This document shows positions 56,628 through 64,000 of a DNA stretch of 64,000 nucleotides, one piece after another (within the stretch, counting starts at the first letter, position 1; each line of letters opens with the position of its first letter). The DNA comes from Nocardioides aquaticus (GTDB taxonomy: Bacteria > Actinomycetota > Actinomycetes > Propionibacteriales > Nocardioidaceae), in the NCBI RefSeq assembly GCF_018459925.1, contig NZ_CP075371.1:558001-622000 (forward strand). The letters run 5' to 3'. The notes under the pieces were generated by a model that saw only the letters and a list, made by a program, of their open reading frames with translations, made no database searches and had not been told where the DNA came from. The position numbers were made by a program, and so were the translations under genes.

Positions 56628-57358
56628 GGACGCCGGTGGTGGTCCTGGTCGCGGGTCGGGTGCTGCGCCAGCTGCGCCGCGACCGGCGCACGGTGGTCAT
56701 GCTCCTCCTGCTGCCCTGCCTGCTCGAGGCCCTGCTGTGGTGGGTCTACCGCGACGTGGGGGAGGTCTTCGACCGGGTGGGGCCCGGGCTGCTGGCGGTC
56801 TTCCCCTTCGTGGTGATGTTCCTCGTCACCAGCGTCGCGACGCTGCGCGAGCGCTCGTCGGGGACCCTCGAGCGCCTGCTGACGCTGCCGGTGACCCGGC
56901 TCGACCTGCTGCTGGGCCACGCCCTGGCCTTCGCCCTGGTGGCCGTCGTGCAGGCGAGCCTCGCGGTGGCGACCTCGGTCGGCCTGCTCGGGCTGACCCT
57001 GGCCGGGCCCGGGTGGCTGCTGGTCGTGGTGGCGGTCACGAACGCGGTGCTCGGCACCGCGCTCGGCCTCTTCGTCTCCGCCTTCGCCCGCACCGAGTTC
57101 CAGGCGGTGCAGTTCATGCCGGTGTTCGTGATCCCGCAGCTGCTGCTGTGCGGGCTGCTGCTGCCACGCGCCGAGATGCCCGGCACGCTCCGCGCGGTCT
57201 CCGACCTGCTCCCGCTGTCGTACTCCGTGGACGCCATGGCCGAGCTGACCCGCTCGAGCGCCACCGGCGCGGTCTGGCGCGACCTGGCCGTCGTGGGCTG
57301 CTTCGTGGTCCTGGCCCTCGGGCTGGGGGCCGCCACGCTGCGACGCCGCACGCCCTGA
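56624..57358 (+). CDS. ABC-2 type transporter permease
   Basis: 244-aa membrane protein with six hydrophobic segments: VVMLLLLPCLLEALLWW, LLAVFPFVVMFLVTSV, HALAFALVAVVQASLAVATS, WLLVVVAVTNAVLGTALGL, VIPQLLLCGLLLP and LAVVGCFVVLALGLGAATL. The ABC-2 signature TLRERSSGTLERLLTLPVTR lies after helix 2. It works with the preceding ATPase as an exporter. Confidence 0.88.
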   Translation: MRTPVVVLVAGRVLRQLRRDRRTVVMLLLLPCLLEALLWWVYRDVGEVFDRVGPGLLAVFPFVVMFLVTSVATLRERSSGTLERLLTLPVTRLDLLLGHALAFALVAVVQASLAVATSVGLLGLTLAGPGWLLVVVAVTNAVLGTALGLFVSAFARTEFQAVQFMPVFVIPQLLLCGLLLPRAEMPGTLRAVSDLLPLSYSVDAMAELTRSSATGAVWRDLAVVGCFVVLALGLGAATLRRRTP

Positions 57359-57393
57359 GGCCGCGCCGGTGCCGGCCGGCGTCGCCCGCGGGC

Positions 57394-57399
57394 TAGGGT
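57394..57399 (+). promoter_or_regulatory. -10 box TAGGGT, leaderless
   Basis: Eight nt before the GTG at 57408. Confidence 0.45.
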
Positions 57400-57407
57400 C
57401 GTGCGCC

Positions 57408-58088
57408 GTGGACGAGGAGCAGCGGGCGCCGTACGACCCGATGCCCTACGGCCCCGACGAGGTCGGGGTGGGCCCGTGGCCCGGCGGTGAGGCGGCGTGG
57501 CCCGACGACCCGCGCTACGACCCGGTGCTGCTGCGCGACGGCGACCGGCGCAACGTGGTCGACCGCTACCGCTACTGGACCCTCGAGGCGGTCGTGGCCG
57601 ACCTCGACACCCGCCGCCACGACCTGCACGTGGCCGTGGAGAACTGGCAGCACGACTTCAACATCGGCACCGTCGTGCGCACCGCGAACGCGTTCCTGGC
57701 CGCCGAGGTGCACATCGTGGGCCGCAAGCGGTGGAACCGGCGCGGGGCGATGGTGACCGACCGCTACCAGCACGTGCGGCACCACCCGACCGCCGCGGAC
57801 CTCGCGGCGTACCTCGCCGACCGGGGCACGCCCCTCTACGGCGTGGACAACCTGCCCGGCTCGCGGCACCTGGAGACGCTGGCGCTGCCCCGGCGGGTCT
57901 GCCTGCTGTTCGGGCAGGAGGGGCCGGGGCTGTCCGAGGACGCCCGGGAGGCGTGCGAGGCGACCTTCTCGATCGCGCAGTTCGGCTCGACCCGTTCCAT
58001 CAACGCCTCGGCGGCCGCCGCGATCGCGATGCACACCTGGGTGCGCCAGCACGCCGACCTCGGCGCCGAGGAGACCTGGCGGGGCTGA
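57408..58088 (+). CDS. TrmH/SpoU-family RNA methyltransferase
   Basis: 226-aa SPOUT enzyme for 2'-O-methylation of tRNA or rRNA. Motif 1 is NWQHDFNIGTVVRTANAFLA (N-x-G-x-x-R), motif 2 VCLLFGQEGPGLSEDAREAC and motif 3 GSTRSINASAAAAIAMHTW, which form the knot and SAM site. The first ~60 residues are acidic and Pro/Gly-rich. The target nucleotide is unknown. Confidence 0.9.
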   Translation: MDEEQRAPYDPMPYGPDEVGVGPWPGGEAAWPDDPRYDPVLLRDGDRRNVVDRYRYWTLEAVVADLDTRRHDLHVAVENWQHDFNIGTVVRTANAFLAAEVHIVGRKRWNRRGAMVTDRYQHVRHHPTAADLAAYLADRGTPLYGVDNLPGSRHLETLALPRRVCLLFGQEGPGLSEDAREACEATFSIAQFGSTRSINASAAAAIAMHTWVRQHADLGAEETWRG

Positions 58089-58110
58089 CGCCCGTCGCGG
58101 GAGCCGGGCC

Positions 58111-58626
58111 TCAGCCGGCCGTACGGACCCGGGCGCCGGTGGTGGCCTCGACGTCGGCCAGCAGCGCGCGCTGCGTCAGCTCCATGACGACCTCGCGGGC
58201 GGGCAGGTCGGTGACCAGGTAGGTCCAGCCGAGCACCCCGCGCGGGGCGAAGGAGATGGCCAGGGTGACCACGCTCCAGTCGGCGCCGGCGTCGGCCACC
58301 GAGACCTCCATCCGCACGGTGCCCGGCGCCCGGACCGAGGCCTGCATGGTCATCCGGCGGGTGTCGTGGTCGACCTCCAGGACCTCCCAGAACCCCGCCC
58401 GGTCACCGCTGCGCAAGAGGTCCCGGTCGGGCAGCGGCCAGCGCCGGCCCTGGCCGAGGGCGACCCGGTCGATCGCGCCCCGGACCACGAAGCCGGGCGC
58501 GTCGACGTACCAGACGTGGCCGTCCTCGTCGGGGCGGGCAGAGGCGACCGCGGCCCAGACGTCGCCCGCCGCGCGGTCCAGGGTCGTCGATCGTCCGCTG
58601 CGCTGCAGGGTCGGGAAGGCTCTCAC
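58111..58626 (-). CDS. DUF2867 (SRPBCC-like) protein
   Basis: 171 aa. VRAFPTLQRSGRSTTLDRAA at the start, then strands VWYVDAPGFVVRGAIDRVAL and DLLRSGDRAGFWEVLEVDHD, and a C-terminal helix WTYLVTDLPAREVVMELTQR. The pattern fits DUF2867, a lipid- or ligand-binding helix-grip fold. The GTG at 58626 is supported by TACGCT 6 nt upstream. Function unknown. Confidence 0.75.
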   Translation of the reverse strand: MRAFPTLQRSGRSTTLDRAAGDVWAAVASARPDEDGHVWYVDAPGFVVRGAIDRVALGQGRRWPLPDRDLLRSGDRAGFWEVLEVDHDTRRMTMQASVRAPGTVRMEVSVADAGADWSVVTLAISFAPRGVLGWTYLVTDLPAREVVMELTQRALLADVEATTGARVRTAG

Positions 58627-58632
58627 CTCGTG

Positions 58633-58638
58633 AGCGTA
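58633..58638 (-). promoter_or_regulatory. -10 box TACGCT, leaderless
   Basis: Six nt before the GTG at 58626 on the minus strand. Confidence 0.5.
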
Positions 58639-58675
58639 CGGCGGCCCGGCCACCCGGCCGGTTCCCCGCCGCACC

Positions 58676-59167
58676 TCACCGGTCGGCGTCGGCCAGCAGG
58701 GCCTGCAGCCGCTCGCGGCCGCGGGCGGCGTGGCTCTTGACCGTCCCCTCCGCGATCCCGAGCTCGGCGGCGGTCTCCGCGGTCGACATCCCGAGCCAGT
58801 ACCGCAGCAGCACCGCCTTGCGCTGCATCGCGGGCAGGTTCTGGAGGGCGTCGAGCAGCGCCGAGCGCTCCTCCACGGGCTCGGGCTCGCAGGACCCGCC
58901 GTGCTCGGGCACGCCGACGTGCTCGCGGTTGGTGGCGCGCCGGTGCCGGTCGATGTTGGCGCGGACGATGATCCGGCGCACGTACGCCTCCTCGTTGCCC
59001 TCGCAGCGGATCCGCGGCCACGCCACGAAGGCCTTCACCAGGGCGGTCTGCACCAGGTCGTCGGCGGTGTGCCAGTCGCCGCACACGGCGTAGGCGATCC
59101 GGCGCAGGTGGTCGCGGCGGGCGGTCACGAAGGCGGTGAACGAGGCCTCGCGCTCGTCGTCCCTCAT
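58676..59167 (-). CDS. ECF sigma factor, SigE family
   Basis: 163-aa RNA polymerase sigma factor. Region 2 is ASFTAFVTARRDHLRRIAYA and WHTADDLVQTALVKAFVAWP; region 4 is LPAMQRKAVLLRYWLGMSTA with ELGIAEGTVKSHAARGRERL as the helix-turn-helix. This matches the actinobacterial SigE-family (ECF41-like short) group. Its start overlaps the stop of the upstream membrane protein gene in ATGA, so the two are made together. Confidence 0.92.
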   Translation of the reverse strand: MRDDEREASFTAFVTARRDHLRRIAYAVCGDWHTADDLVQTALVKAFVAWPRIRCEGNEEAYVRRIIVRANIDRHRRATNREHVGVPEHGGSCEPEPVEERSALLDALQNLPAMQRKAVLLRYWLGMSTAETAAELGIAEGTVKSHAARGRERLQALLADADR

Positions 59168-59781
59168 CCCGGTCCTGCGCCCTGCGGCCCGTTCAGCCGG
59201 ACCTGGTCGTCGACCCAGCTGGTGAAGGAGGCGTAGGCGCCCCAGGGACCCCAGGAGCTGATCGTCGACTGCTGCGGCGAGCGGTCGAGGAGGTACCAGT
59301 TGGTGCTGCCCCCGCGCCGCACCGAGACCGCCGCGGAGTACGCGGGCGGCTCGCGGTCGAGGGGGTTGGCGACCTGCTCGAGGATCGTGGCGCCGTCCAC
59401 GGCGACGAGGCGGCCGTCGGAGGTCAGCCGGACGCCCCGGGCCGGCCCGCGCCGCGGGCGCCACCGCTCGATCCCCACCCTGCTCATCCGGTCGACCACC
59501 TCGCCCTGGCCGGTCGACGGCGCGACCGAGCGGGGGCGCGGAGCCGTCGAGGGGTCGGCCGCGGGTGGGACCGCGGGGTCCGGGGCGACGTCGGGGGCGG
59601 GCGTGCCGGGCACGACCAGCGCGCCGGTCACGGCCACCACCGCGACGACGGCGAGCGCCGAGGCCGTCGTGGCGAGCCGGCGCCTCAGCAGGGCCCGGCG
59701 CCCGGCCGCGACGGTCCCGGAGACCGGGGGCGGCACGGGGCCGTGCCCGATCGCGTCGTCGAGCTGCTCCGACAGGTCCAT
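59164..59781 (-). CDS. Membrane protein, likely anti-sigma partner
   Basis: 205 aa. A short cytoplasmic N-terminus (MDLSEQLDDAIGHGPVPPPV) precedes one membrane helix (TTASALAVVAVVAVTGALVV, ~38-57). A Pro/Ala/Asp-rich linker and a beta-rich extracytoplasmic domain (GVRLTSDGRLVAVDGATILE ... STNWYLLDRSPQQSTISSWG) follow. Single-pass proteins of this shape encoded beside SigE-family sigma factors are commonly their regulators, but no zinc (ZAS) motif is present, so this is inference from context. The ATG at 59781 is preferred over a GTG at 59796. Confidence 0.7.
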   Translation of the reverse strand: MDLSEQLDDAIGHGPVPPPVSGTVAAGRRALLRRRLATTASALAVVAVVAVTGALVVPGTPAPDVAPDPAVPPAADPSTAPRPRSVAPSTGQGEVVDRMSRVGIERWRPRRGPARGVRLTSDGRLVAVDGATILEQVANPLDREPPAYSAAVSVRRGGSTNWYLLDRSPQQSTISSWGPWGAYASFTSWVDDQVRLNGPQGAGPG

Positions 59782-59814
59782 GCCGGTCCTACGCACCGGC
59801 CGGCCGATCGGTTG

Positions 59815-60216
59815 TCACGCGTGCGGCGGGGGAGCGTGGTCCACGTTGACCGTCGGGACGCCGTCCCCGGCGCGGGCGATCACCGCCAGCGAGGGCTCGT
59901 CGCCGGGGTTCGACTCCCGGTGCACGGTGCGGGCCGGCACCTCGACGAAGTCCCCGGGGTGCGCGTCGACGTGGCCCGCGACGCCCTCGCACTCCAGGCG
60001 CAGCACGCCACGGACGACGTACAGGCTCGAGACGTTGGTGTCGTGGTGGTGCCAGCCGGAGACCGCGCCCGGGTCGGTGACGACCGTGCCGGCCCACAGG
60101 CCGGGGACCTCGAGGGCGCGGGAGCGCTGCATCCCGGCCGTGGGGTCGGCGGCGACGAGGTCGGCGGCCCGCACGACGCGGACCGGGTGGGGAGGGTCGT
60201 GCGGGGTCCGGCTCAC
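59815..60216 (-). CDS. Cupin-domain protein
   Basis: 133-aa single-domain cupin. Motif 1 is SGWHHHDTNVSSLYVVRGVL (G-x5-HxH-type metal ligands), motif 2 HPGDFVEVPARTVHRESNPG. It probably binds one metal ion; the reaction or ligand is unknown. The GTG start has TAGGGT 6 nt upstream. It is divergent from fba. Confidence 0.85.
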   Translation of the reverse strand: MSRTPHDPPHPVRVVRAADLVAADPTAGMQRSRALEVPGLWAGTVVTDPGAVSGWHHHDTNVSSLYVVRGVLRLECEGVAGHVDAHPGDFVEVPARTVHRESNPGDEPSLAVIARAGDGVPTVNVDHAPPPHA

Positions 60217-60222
60217 CCCCGC

Positions 60223-60228
60223 ACCCTA
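60223..60228 (-). promoter_or_regulatory. -10 box TAGGGT of the cupin gene, leaderless
   Basis: Six nt before the GTG at 60216 on the minus strand. Confidence 0.55.
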
Positions 60229-60231
60229 GGC

Positions 60232-60283
60232 GTGGCGCACGCCACACGCACTAGGCTGGCCGGGCACGTGACGACGTGTCCGG
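60232..60283. promoter_or_regulatory. Shared cupin-fba control region with two palindromes and the fba -10
   Basis: GTGGCG-CA-CGCCAC (60232-60245) is a perfect palindrome lying between the two divergent -10 boxes. The fba -10 TAGGCT is at 60252-60257. CCGGGCACG / CGTGTCCGG (60260-60268, 60275-60283, one mismatch) sits at the predicted fba transcript start. Both look like regulator sites. Confidence 0.5.
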
Positions 60284-60326
60284 CAGTGCCGGGCACGGCA
60301 CCGGACCCCGCCCGAGGAGAGCAACG

Positions 60327-61358
60327 ATGCCCATCGCCACCCCCGAGAAGTACGCCGAGATGCTCGACGCCGCGAAGGCCGGGGCGTACGCGTTCCCCGC
60401 GATCAACGTCTCGTCCTCCCAGACCCTCAACGCGGCGCTGAAGGGCTTCGCCGACGCCGGCTCCGACGGCATCATCCAGGTCTCGACCGGCGGTGCGGAG
60501 TACTTCTCCGGCCAGGGCGTCAAGAGCATGGTCACCGGCTCCGCGGCGTTCGCGGCGTTCGCGGCCGAGGTCGCCGCGGCGTACCCCGTGAACATCGCCC
60601 TACACACCGACCACTGCCCGCAGGACAAGCTGGACGGGTTCGTGCGTCCGCTGCTGCAGATGTCCACCGAGCGGGTGCAGCGCGGCCAGGCGCCGCTGTT
60701 CCAGTCGCACATGTGGGACGGCTCGGCCGTGCCGCTCGAGGAGAACCTCGAGATCGCCGCCGACCTGCTCGAGAAGTGCATCGCGGCGAAGATCATCCTC
60801 GAGATCGAGGTAGGCGTCGTCGGCGGCGAGGAGGACGGCGTCGAGGCCGAGATCAACGACAAGCTCTACTCCACCCCGGAGGACGCGATCGCCACCGCGA
60901 AGGCGCTCGGGTACGGCGAGCAGGGCTACTACATGACCGCGCTGACCTTCGGCAACGTGCACGGCGTCTACAAGCCCGGCAACGTCAAGCTGCGCCCGTC
61001 GGTGCTCAAGGAGGCCCAGGAGGCCGTGGTCCGCGAGTTCTCCCTCGAGGACGGCGCCAAGCCCTTCCACCTGGTCTTCCACGGCGGGTCCGGCTCGTCG
61101 GCCGAGGAGATCGCCGAGGCGCTCGACTACGGCGTGGTGAAGATGAACGTCGACACCGACACCCAGTACGCCTTCACCCGGCCCGTGGCGGGCCACATGC
61201 TGGCCAACTACGAGGGCGTGCTGAAGGTCGACGGCGAGGTCGGCAACAAGAAGCAGTACGACCCGCGCGCCTGGGGCAAGGCCGGCGAGGCCGGGATGAG
61301 CGCCCGCGTGGTCGAGGCCTGCGAGAACCTGCGCTCGGCCGGTTCGTCGATCGGCTGA
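60327..61358 (+). CDS. fba: Class II fructose-bisphosphate aldolase
   Basis: Zinc-dependent glycolysis/gluconeogenesis enzyme cleaving fructose 1,6-bisphosphate. AFPAINVSSSQTLNAALKGF at the N-terminus; zinc ligands in VNIALHTDHCPQDKL, ALTFGNVHGVYKPG and FHLVFHGGSGS; Asp in the TDHC segment is catalytic. KMNVDTDTQYAFTRPV closes the phosphate site. 343 aa. GAGGAGAG precedes the ATG. DUF3151 follows as in other actinobacteria. Confidence 0.96.
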   Translation: MPIATPEKYAEMLDAAKAGAYAFPAINVSSSQTLNAALKGFADAGSDGIIQVSTGGAEYFSGQGVKSMVTGSAAFAAFAAEVAAAYPVNIALHTDHCPQDKLDGFVRPLLQMSTERVQRGQAPLFQSHMWDGSAVPLEENLEIAADLLEKCIAAKIILEIEVGVVGGEEDGVEAEINDKLYSTPEDAIATAKALGYGEQGYYMTALTFGNVHGVYKPGNVKLRPSVLKEAQEAVVREFSLEDGAKPFHLVFHGGSGSSAEEIAEALDYGVVKMNVDTDTQYAFTRPVAGHMLANYEGVLKVDGEVGNKKQYDPRAWGKAGEAGMSARVVEACENLRSAGSSIG

Positions 61359-61428
61359 GACACCGCACCGGGGCGCCCGTGGGGCGGGCGGTGGGGCGGG
61401 CGGCGGTCCGGCGCGCGAGGATGGGGCC

Positions 61429-61845
61429 ATGACGTTCCAGGACCTGATGGCCGGCCCCCCGCCCACCCACCTCCCCGAGGACCCGGCCGAGGCCGAGCTC
61501 GCGGGATCCACCCCGGCCGACGTGGTGCGCCGCCACCCGGCCTCGCCGATGGCGTGGGCCGCGCTGGCCGAGGAGGCGCGCGACGGCGGCGCCGACGTCG
61601 TCACCGCGTACGCCTACTCGCGCGTGGGCTACCACCGCTCGCTGGACATGCTGCGCCGCAACGGCTGGAAGGGCAACGGCCCGGTGCCGTGGGAGCACGA
61701 GCCCAACCGCGGCTTCCTGCGCTGCCTGGCGATGCTGGCCGTGGCCGCCCGCGAGATCGGCGAGACCCCGGAGTGGGAGCGCTGCTCGACGTTCCTGCGC
61801 GACTCCAGCCCCGCGGCGTACGACGCGCTGCTCGGCGACGCCTGA
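61429..61845 (+). CDS. DUF3151 protein, fba-linked
   Basis: 138 aa, soluble and mostly helical: PEDPAEAELAGSTPADVVRR, SPMAWAALAEEARDG, AYAYSRVGYHRSLDMLRRNG, VPWEHEPNRGFLRCLAMLAV. TPR-like helical packing is likely. DUF3151 is almost always next to fba in actinobacteria, but no function has been established. A 74-nt hairpin follows 28 bases after the stop. Confidence 0.85.
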   Translation: MTFQDLMAGPPPTHLPEDPAEAELAGSTPADVVRRHPASPMAWAALAEEARDGGADVVTAYAYSRVGYHRSLDMLRRNGWKGNGPVPWEHEPNRGFLRCLAMLAVAAREIGETPEWERCSTFLRDSSPAAYDALLGDA

Positions 61846-61873
61846 CGGCTGCCGGGGAGCGCACGGCGGCCGC

Positions 61874-61947
61874 GCTGTAACGCTGTGTTACTCGATCTGG
61901 TGCAGCGTCACGACGCGGCTCCAGACGAAGTAACACAGCGTTACAGC
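61874..61947. repeat. 74-nt hairpin with nested palindromes between DUF3151 and lysS
   Basis: Perfect 19-bp arms GCTGTAACGCTGTGTTACT (61874-61892) and AGTAACACAGCGTTACAGC (61929-61947), then TCTGG/CCAGA (61896-61900, 61921-61925) after a 3-nt internal loop. Each arm itself holds GTAAC-N5-GTTAC. It lies between convergent genes and can terminate both, but its AT-rich arms differ from other terminators here. Confidence 0.85.
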
Positions 61948-61975
61948 TGGCTCGGCCGTACGCAGCGGCTCGGCG

Positions 61976-63469
61976 TCAGCGGGCCTCGGCGCGCAGGTGC
62001 GGGAACAGGATGGTCTCGCGGATCCCGACGCCGGTGAACAGCATGATCAGCCGGTCGATGCCGAGGCCCAGGCCGCCCATCGGCGGGGCGCCGTACTCCA
62101 GCGCCCGCAGGAAGTCCTCGTCGAGCTGCATCGCGTCGGGGTCGCCCCCGGCGGCCAGCTCGGACTGCCGGGTCAGCACCTCGCGCTGCACGACCGGGTC
62201 GACGAGCTCGCTGAAGGCGGTGCCGCGCTCGACGCCGGCGATGATCAGGTCCCAGGCCTCGATCAGGCCGGGCTCGCTGCGGTGCGGGCGGGCCAGCGGC
62301 TGGGCCGAGGGCGGGTAGTCGCACAGGAACGTCGGCTGCAGCAGCGTCGGCTCGACGAGCTCCGAGAGCAGCTCGAGGACGACCTTCTCGGCGCCCCAGG
62401 CCGGGTCCAGCTCGACGTCGTGGGCCTCGGCGAGCTCGCGCAGGCGCTCCACCGGCGTGAGCGGGGTGACCTCCTCGCCGACCGCGGTCGAGACGCCCTC
62501 GTAGACCGGCAGCCAGCGCCACTCGCCGTCGAGGTCGACCACGCCGGCGGGGGTCTCGACCTGACGGGAGCCCACCGCGTCGGCCGCGGCGAGGAACATG
62601 GTGCGCATCAGGTCGGCCATCGTGTGCTGGTCGCCGTAGGCCTCGTAGACCTCGAGCATCGTGAACTCGGGGGAGTGGGTCGAGTCCGCGCCCTCGTTGC
62701 GGAAGATCCGGCCCATCTCGAAGACCCGGTCGACGCCGCCGACGACGGCCTTCTTCAGGTTCAGCTCCAGGGCGATCCGGAGCGTCATCTCCTGGTCGTA
62801 GGCGTTGAAGTGGGTGCGGAACGGGCGGGCCGCGGCGCCGCCGTGGATGCGCTGGAGCACCGGCGTCTCGATCTCGAGGAAGCCGCCGTCCTCCAGGGTG
62901 CGACGGACCGCGCGGGTGATCTCGGAGCGGGTACGGACCATGTCGCGCGCCTCCTGGCGCACGATCAGGTCGGCGTACCGCTGGCGGACCCGGGACTCCT
63001 CGGACAGGTCCTTGTGCAGCACCGGCAGCGGCCGCAGCGCCTTCGAGGCCATCTCCCAGCGGGTCGCCATCACCGACAGCTCGCCGCGGCGCGAGGAGAT
63101 CACGCGGCCCTCGACCAGCACGTGGTCGCCGAGGTCGACGGTGCGCTTCCAGTCCTCCAGCTGCTCCTCACCGACCTCGGCCAGGCTGAGCATCACCTGG
63201 AGCCGGGTGCCGATGCCCTCCTGGAGCGTGGCGAAGCACAGCTTGCCGGTGTTGCGGACGAACATGACGCGGCCGGCGACGCCGACGACGTCCTGGGTCT
63301 CCTCGCCCTGCTCGAGGTGCTCCCAGGTGCTGCGCACCTGCGCGAGCGTGTGGGTGCGCGCGACGGTGACCGGGTAGGCCTCGCGGCCCTCGTCGAGCAG
63401 CCGCTGGCGCTTCTCGCGCCGGACCGCCACCTGTGCGGGCCAGTCGTCGGTCTGCTCGTCGTGATCCAT
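61976..63469 (-). CDS. lysS: Lysyl-tRNA synthetase, class II
   Basis: Charges tRNA-Lys. The N-terminal OB-fold anticodon domain (VVGVAGRVMFVRNTGKLCFA ... GDHVLVEGRVISSRRGELSV) precedes the class II core. Motif 1 is near RRTLEDGGFLEIETPVLQ, motif 2 FEMGRIFRNEGADSTHSPEF, and motif 3 GLGLGIDRLIMLFTGVGIR. 497 aa. The ATG has TAGCCT 7 nt upstream. Confidence 0.97.
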   Translation of the reverse strand: MDHDEQTDDWPAQVAVRREKRQRLLDEGREAYPVTVARTHTLAQVRSTWEHLEQGEETQDVVGVAGRVMFVRNTGKLCFATLQEGIGTRLQVMLSLAEVGEEQLEDWKRTVDLGDHVLVEGRVISSRRGELSVMATRWEMASKALRPLPVLHKDLSEESRVRQRYADLIVRQEARDMVRTRSEITRAVRRTLEDGGFLEIETPVLQRIHGGAAARPFRTHFNAYDQEMTLRIALELNLKKAVVGGVDRVFEMGRIFRNEGADSTHSPEFTMLEVYEAYGDQHTMADLMRTMFLAAADAVGSRQVETPAGVVDLDGEWRWLPVYEGVSTAVGEEVTPLTPVERLRELAEAHDVELDPAWGAEKVVLELLSELVEPTLLQPTFLCDYPPSAQPLARPHRSEPGLIEAWDLIIAGVERGTAFSELVDPVVQREVLTRQSELAAGGDPDAMQLDEDFLRALEYGAPPMGGLGLGIDRLIMLFTGVGIRETILFPHLRAEAR

Positions 63470-63476
63470 GGCGCAG

Positions 63477-63482
63477 AGGCTA
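63477..63482 (-). promoter_or_regulatory. -10 box TAGCCT of lysS, leaderless
   Basis: Seven nt before the ATG at 63469 on the minus strand. Confidence 0.55.
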
Positions 63483-63526
63483 CCGAGACCTCCGGGCCCG
63501 CCCGGACGGCACCGTCGGCACGACGA

Positions 63527-64000
63527 TCAGGGCAGGACCATCTCGTACGCCGCCGGCTCGATGCGCCAGGTGCGTCGGCGCTCCGGGCCGCTGATCTCCC
63601 CGTCGGCGCTGACCCAGAACTCCTCGCCCACGACGCTGACGGTCCGGGCGCGGAGGTAGTCGACGTCGCTGCGCTCGTGGTGCGTGCCGAGGAGGAGGCG
63701 GGTGGCGTACCCGAAGCGCGCCAGCGGTCCGGCCGCGCGCGAGATCATCACGTCCAGCCGACCGTCCTCGGGGTCGGCCTCCGGGATCAGCTCGGTGCCG
63801 CCGCCCACGGAGCGGCCGTTGCCCACCGCGACCATCAGCACCGGGCGGTCGAAGTCGTTGACGACCTCGCCGTCGACCTCGACGCGCAGCCGGACGACCG
63901 GGGGGTCGATGGCGGTGATCGCGGCGCCGATCGGGTAGCCGAGCTTGCCGAGGTTGGCCTTCTTGTAACCGACCTTGCCCAGCCGGTGCTTCCAGCGCAC
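63527..64000 (-). CDS. Diacylglycerol/sphingosine kinase-family protein, 5' part outside the window
   Basis: C-terminal ~157 residues of a lipid kinase-like protein (YegS/DagK type): VRLRVEVDGEVVNDFDRPVL, VAVGNGRSVGGGTELIPEAD, DPEDGRLDVMIS and VSADGEISG are the family's C-terminal lobe motifs. The N-terminal ATP-binding lobe lies beyond base 64000. Likely phosphorylates diacylglycerol or a related lipid at the membrane. Confidence 0.82.
   Translation of the reverse strand: MRWKHRLGKVGYKKANLGKLGYPIGAAITAIDPPVVRLRVEVDGEVVNDFDRPVLMVAVGNGRSVGGGTELIPEADPEDGRLDVMISRAAGPLARFGYATRLLLGTHHERSDVDYLRARTVSVVGEEFWVSADGEISGPERRRTWRIEPAAYEMVLP

Noticed and set aside
59909..59935. tRNA T-arm-like sequence (CCGGGGTTCGACTCCCGG)
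   Set aside because: No matching acceptor, D or anticodon arms around it, and it lies inside the cupin coding sequence on the other strand.

Overview
The window is a gene-dense, very GC-rich chromosomal segment of a high-GC Gram-positive bacterium (Actinomycetota). The best fit is Nocardioides or another Nocardioidaceae/Propionibacteriales genus. The reasons are Lsr2, ClpC, DisA next to RadA, a tilS-hpt-ftsH-folEPBK block, a panCD-nadBC-coaX block, frequent GTG starts, 4-nt GTGA stop/start overlaps, and many TANNNT -10 boxes placed 6-8 nt before start codons (leaderless transcription). No rRNA, tRNA, prophage, IS element or CRISPR array was seen. The content looks like core chromosome; the unusual material is in the intergenic DNA.

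Layout. 1-6.3 kb: end of a LuxR-type response regulator, zwf overlapping a GH15 glycosidase, a HAD phosphatase, a small RhoN/SAP-like protein, and a divergent MerR regulator/Hsp20 pair. 6.4-9.9 kb: PrmC-like methyltransferase, MBL-fold hydrolase, GNAT protein and a frameshifted HSL-type esterase. 9.95-13.9 kb: TPP riboswitch followed by the thiamine transporter thiBPQ. 13.9-20.5 kb: PAP2 membrane phosphatase, secreted NlpC/P60 hydrolase, acyl-CoA oxidase-like enzyme, a hydrolase/methyltransferase pair and ppa. 20.6-31.8 kb: dacB, metalloprotease, tilS, secreted Ig-like protein, hpt, ftsH, folE-folP-folB-folK, DUF3180 and a coiled-coil membrane protein. 31.8-36.6 kb: double GNAT protein and a compatible-solute ABC transporter whose ATPase gene is divergent from its permease and binding-protein genes. 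36.7-42.4 kb: DUF2520 protein, panC, panD, nadB, nadC and coaX (pantothenate, NAD and CoA synthesis). 42.7-45.9 kb: lsr2 and clpC, the latter with a ClgR-type operator. 46-50.5 kb: mutY, a membrane-anchored unknown, and radA-disA. 50.7-59.8 kb: LacI regulator, SAM methyltransferase, VOC protein, Cys-rich protein, ppx, TIM-barrel isomerase, ABC exporter, TrmH-like methyltransferase, DUF2867 protein, and an ECF sigma/anti-sigma-like pair. 59.8-64 kb: cupin, fba, DUF3151, lysS and the end of a diacylglycerol-kinase-like gene.

The most unusual signal is a dispersed 22-bp repeat. It occurs at four places, each time as exactly three head-to-tail units (66 bp), three of the four between convergent genes, and in two of these the repeat itself supplies stop codons. 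Also notable are a pair of 54-bp palindromic elements, two long hairpins (50562-50610, 61874-61947), two divergent leaderless promoters whose -10 boxes lie inside each other's coding sequence (34004-34025), and three one-base losses in G-runs that break reading frames (assembly error or real mutation).
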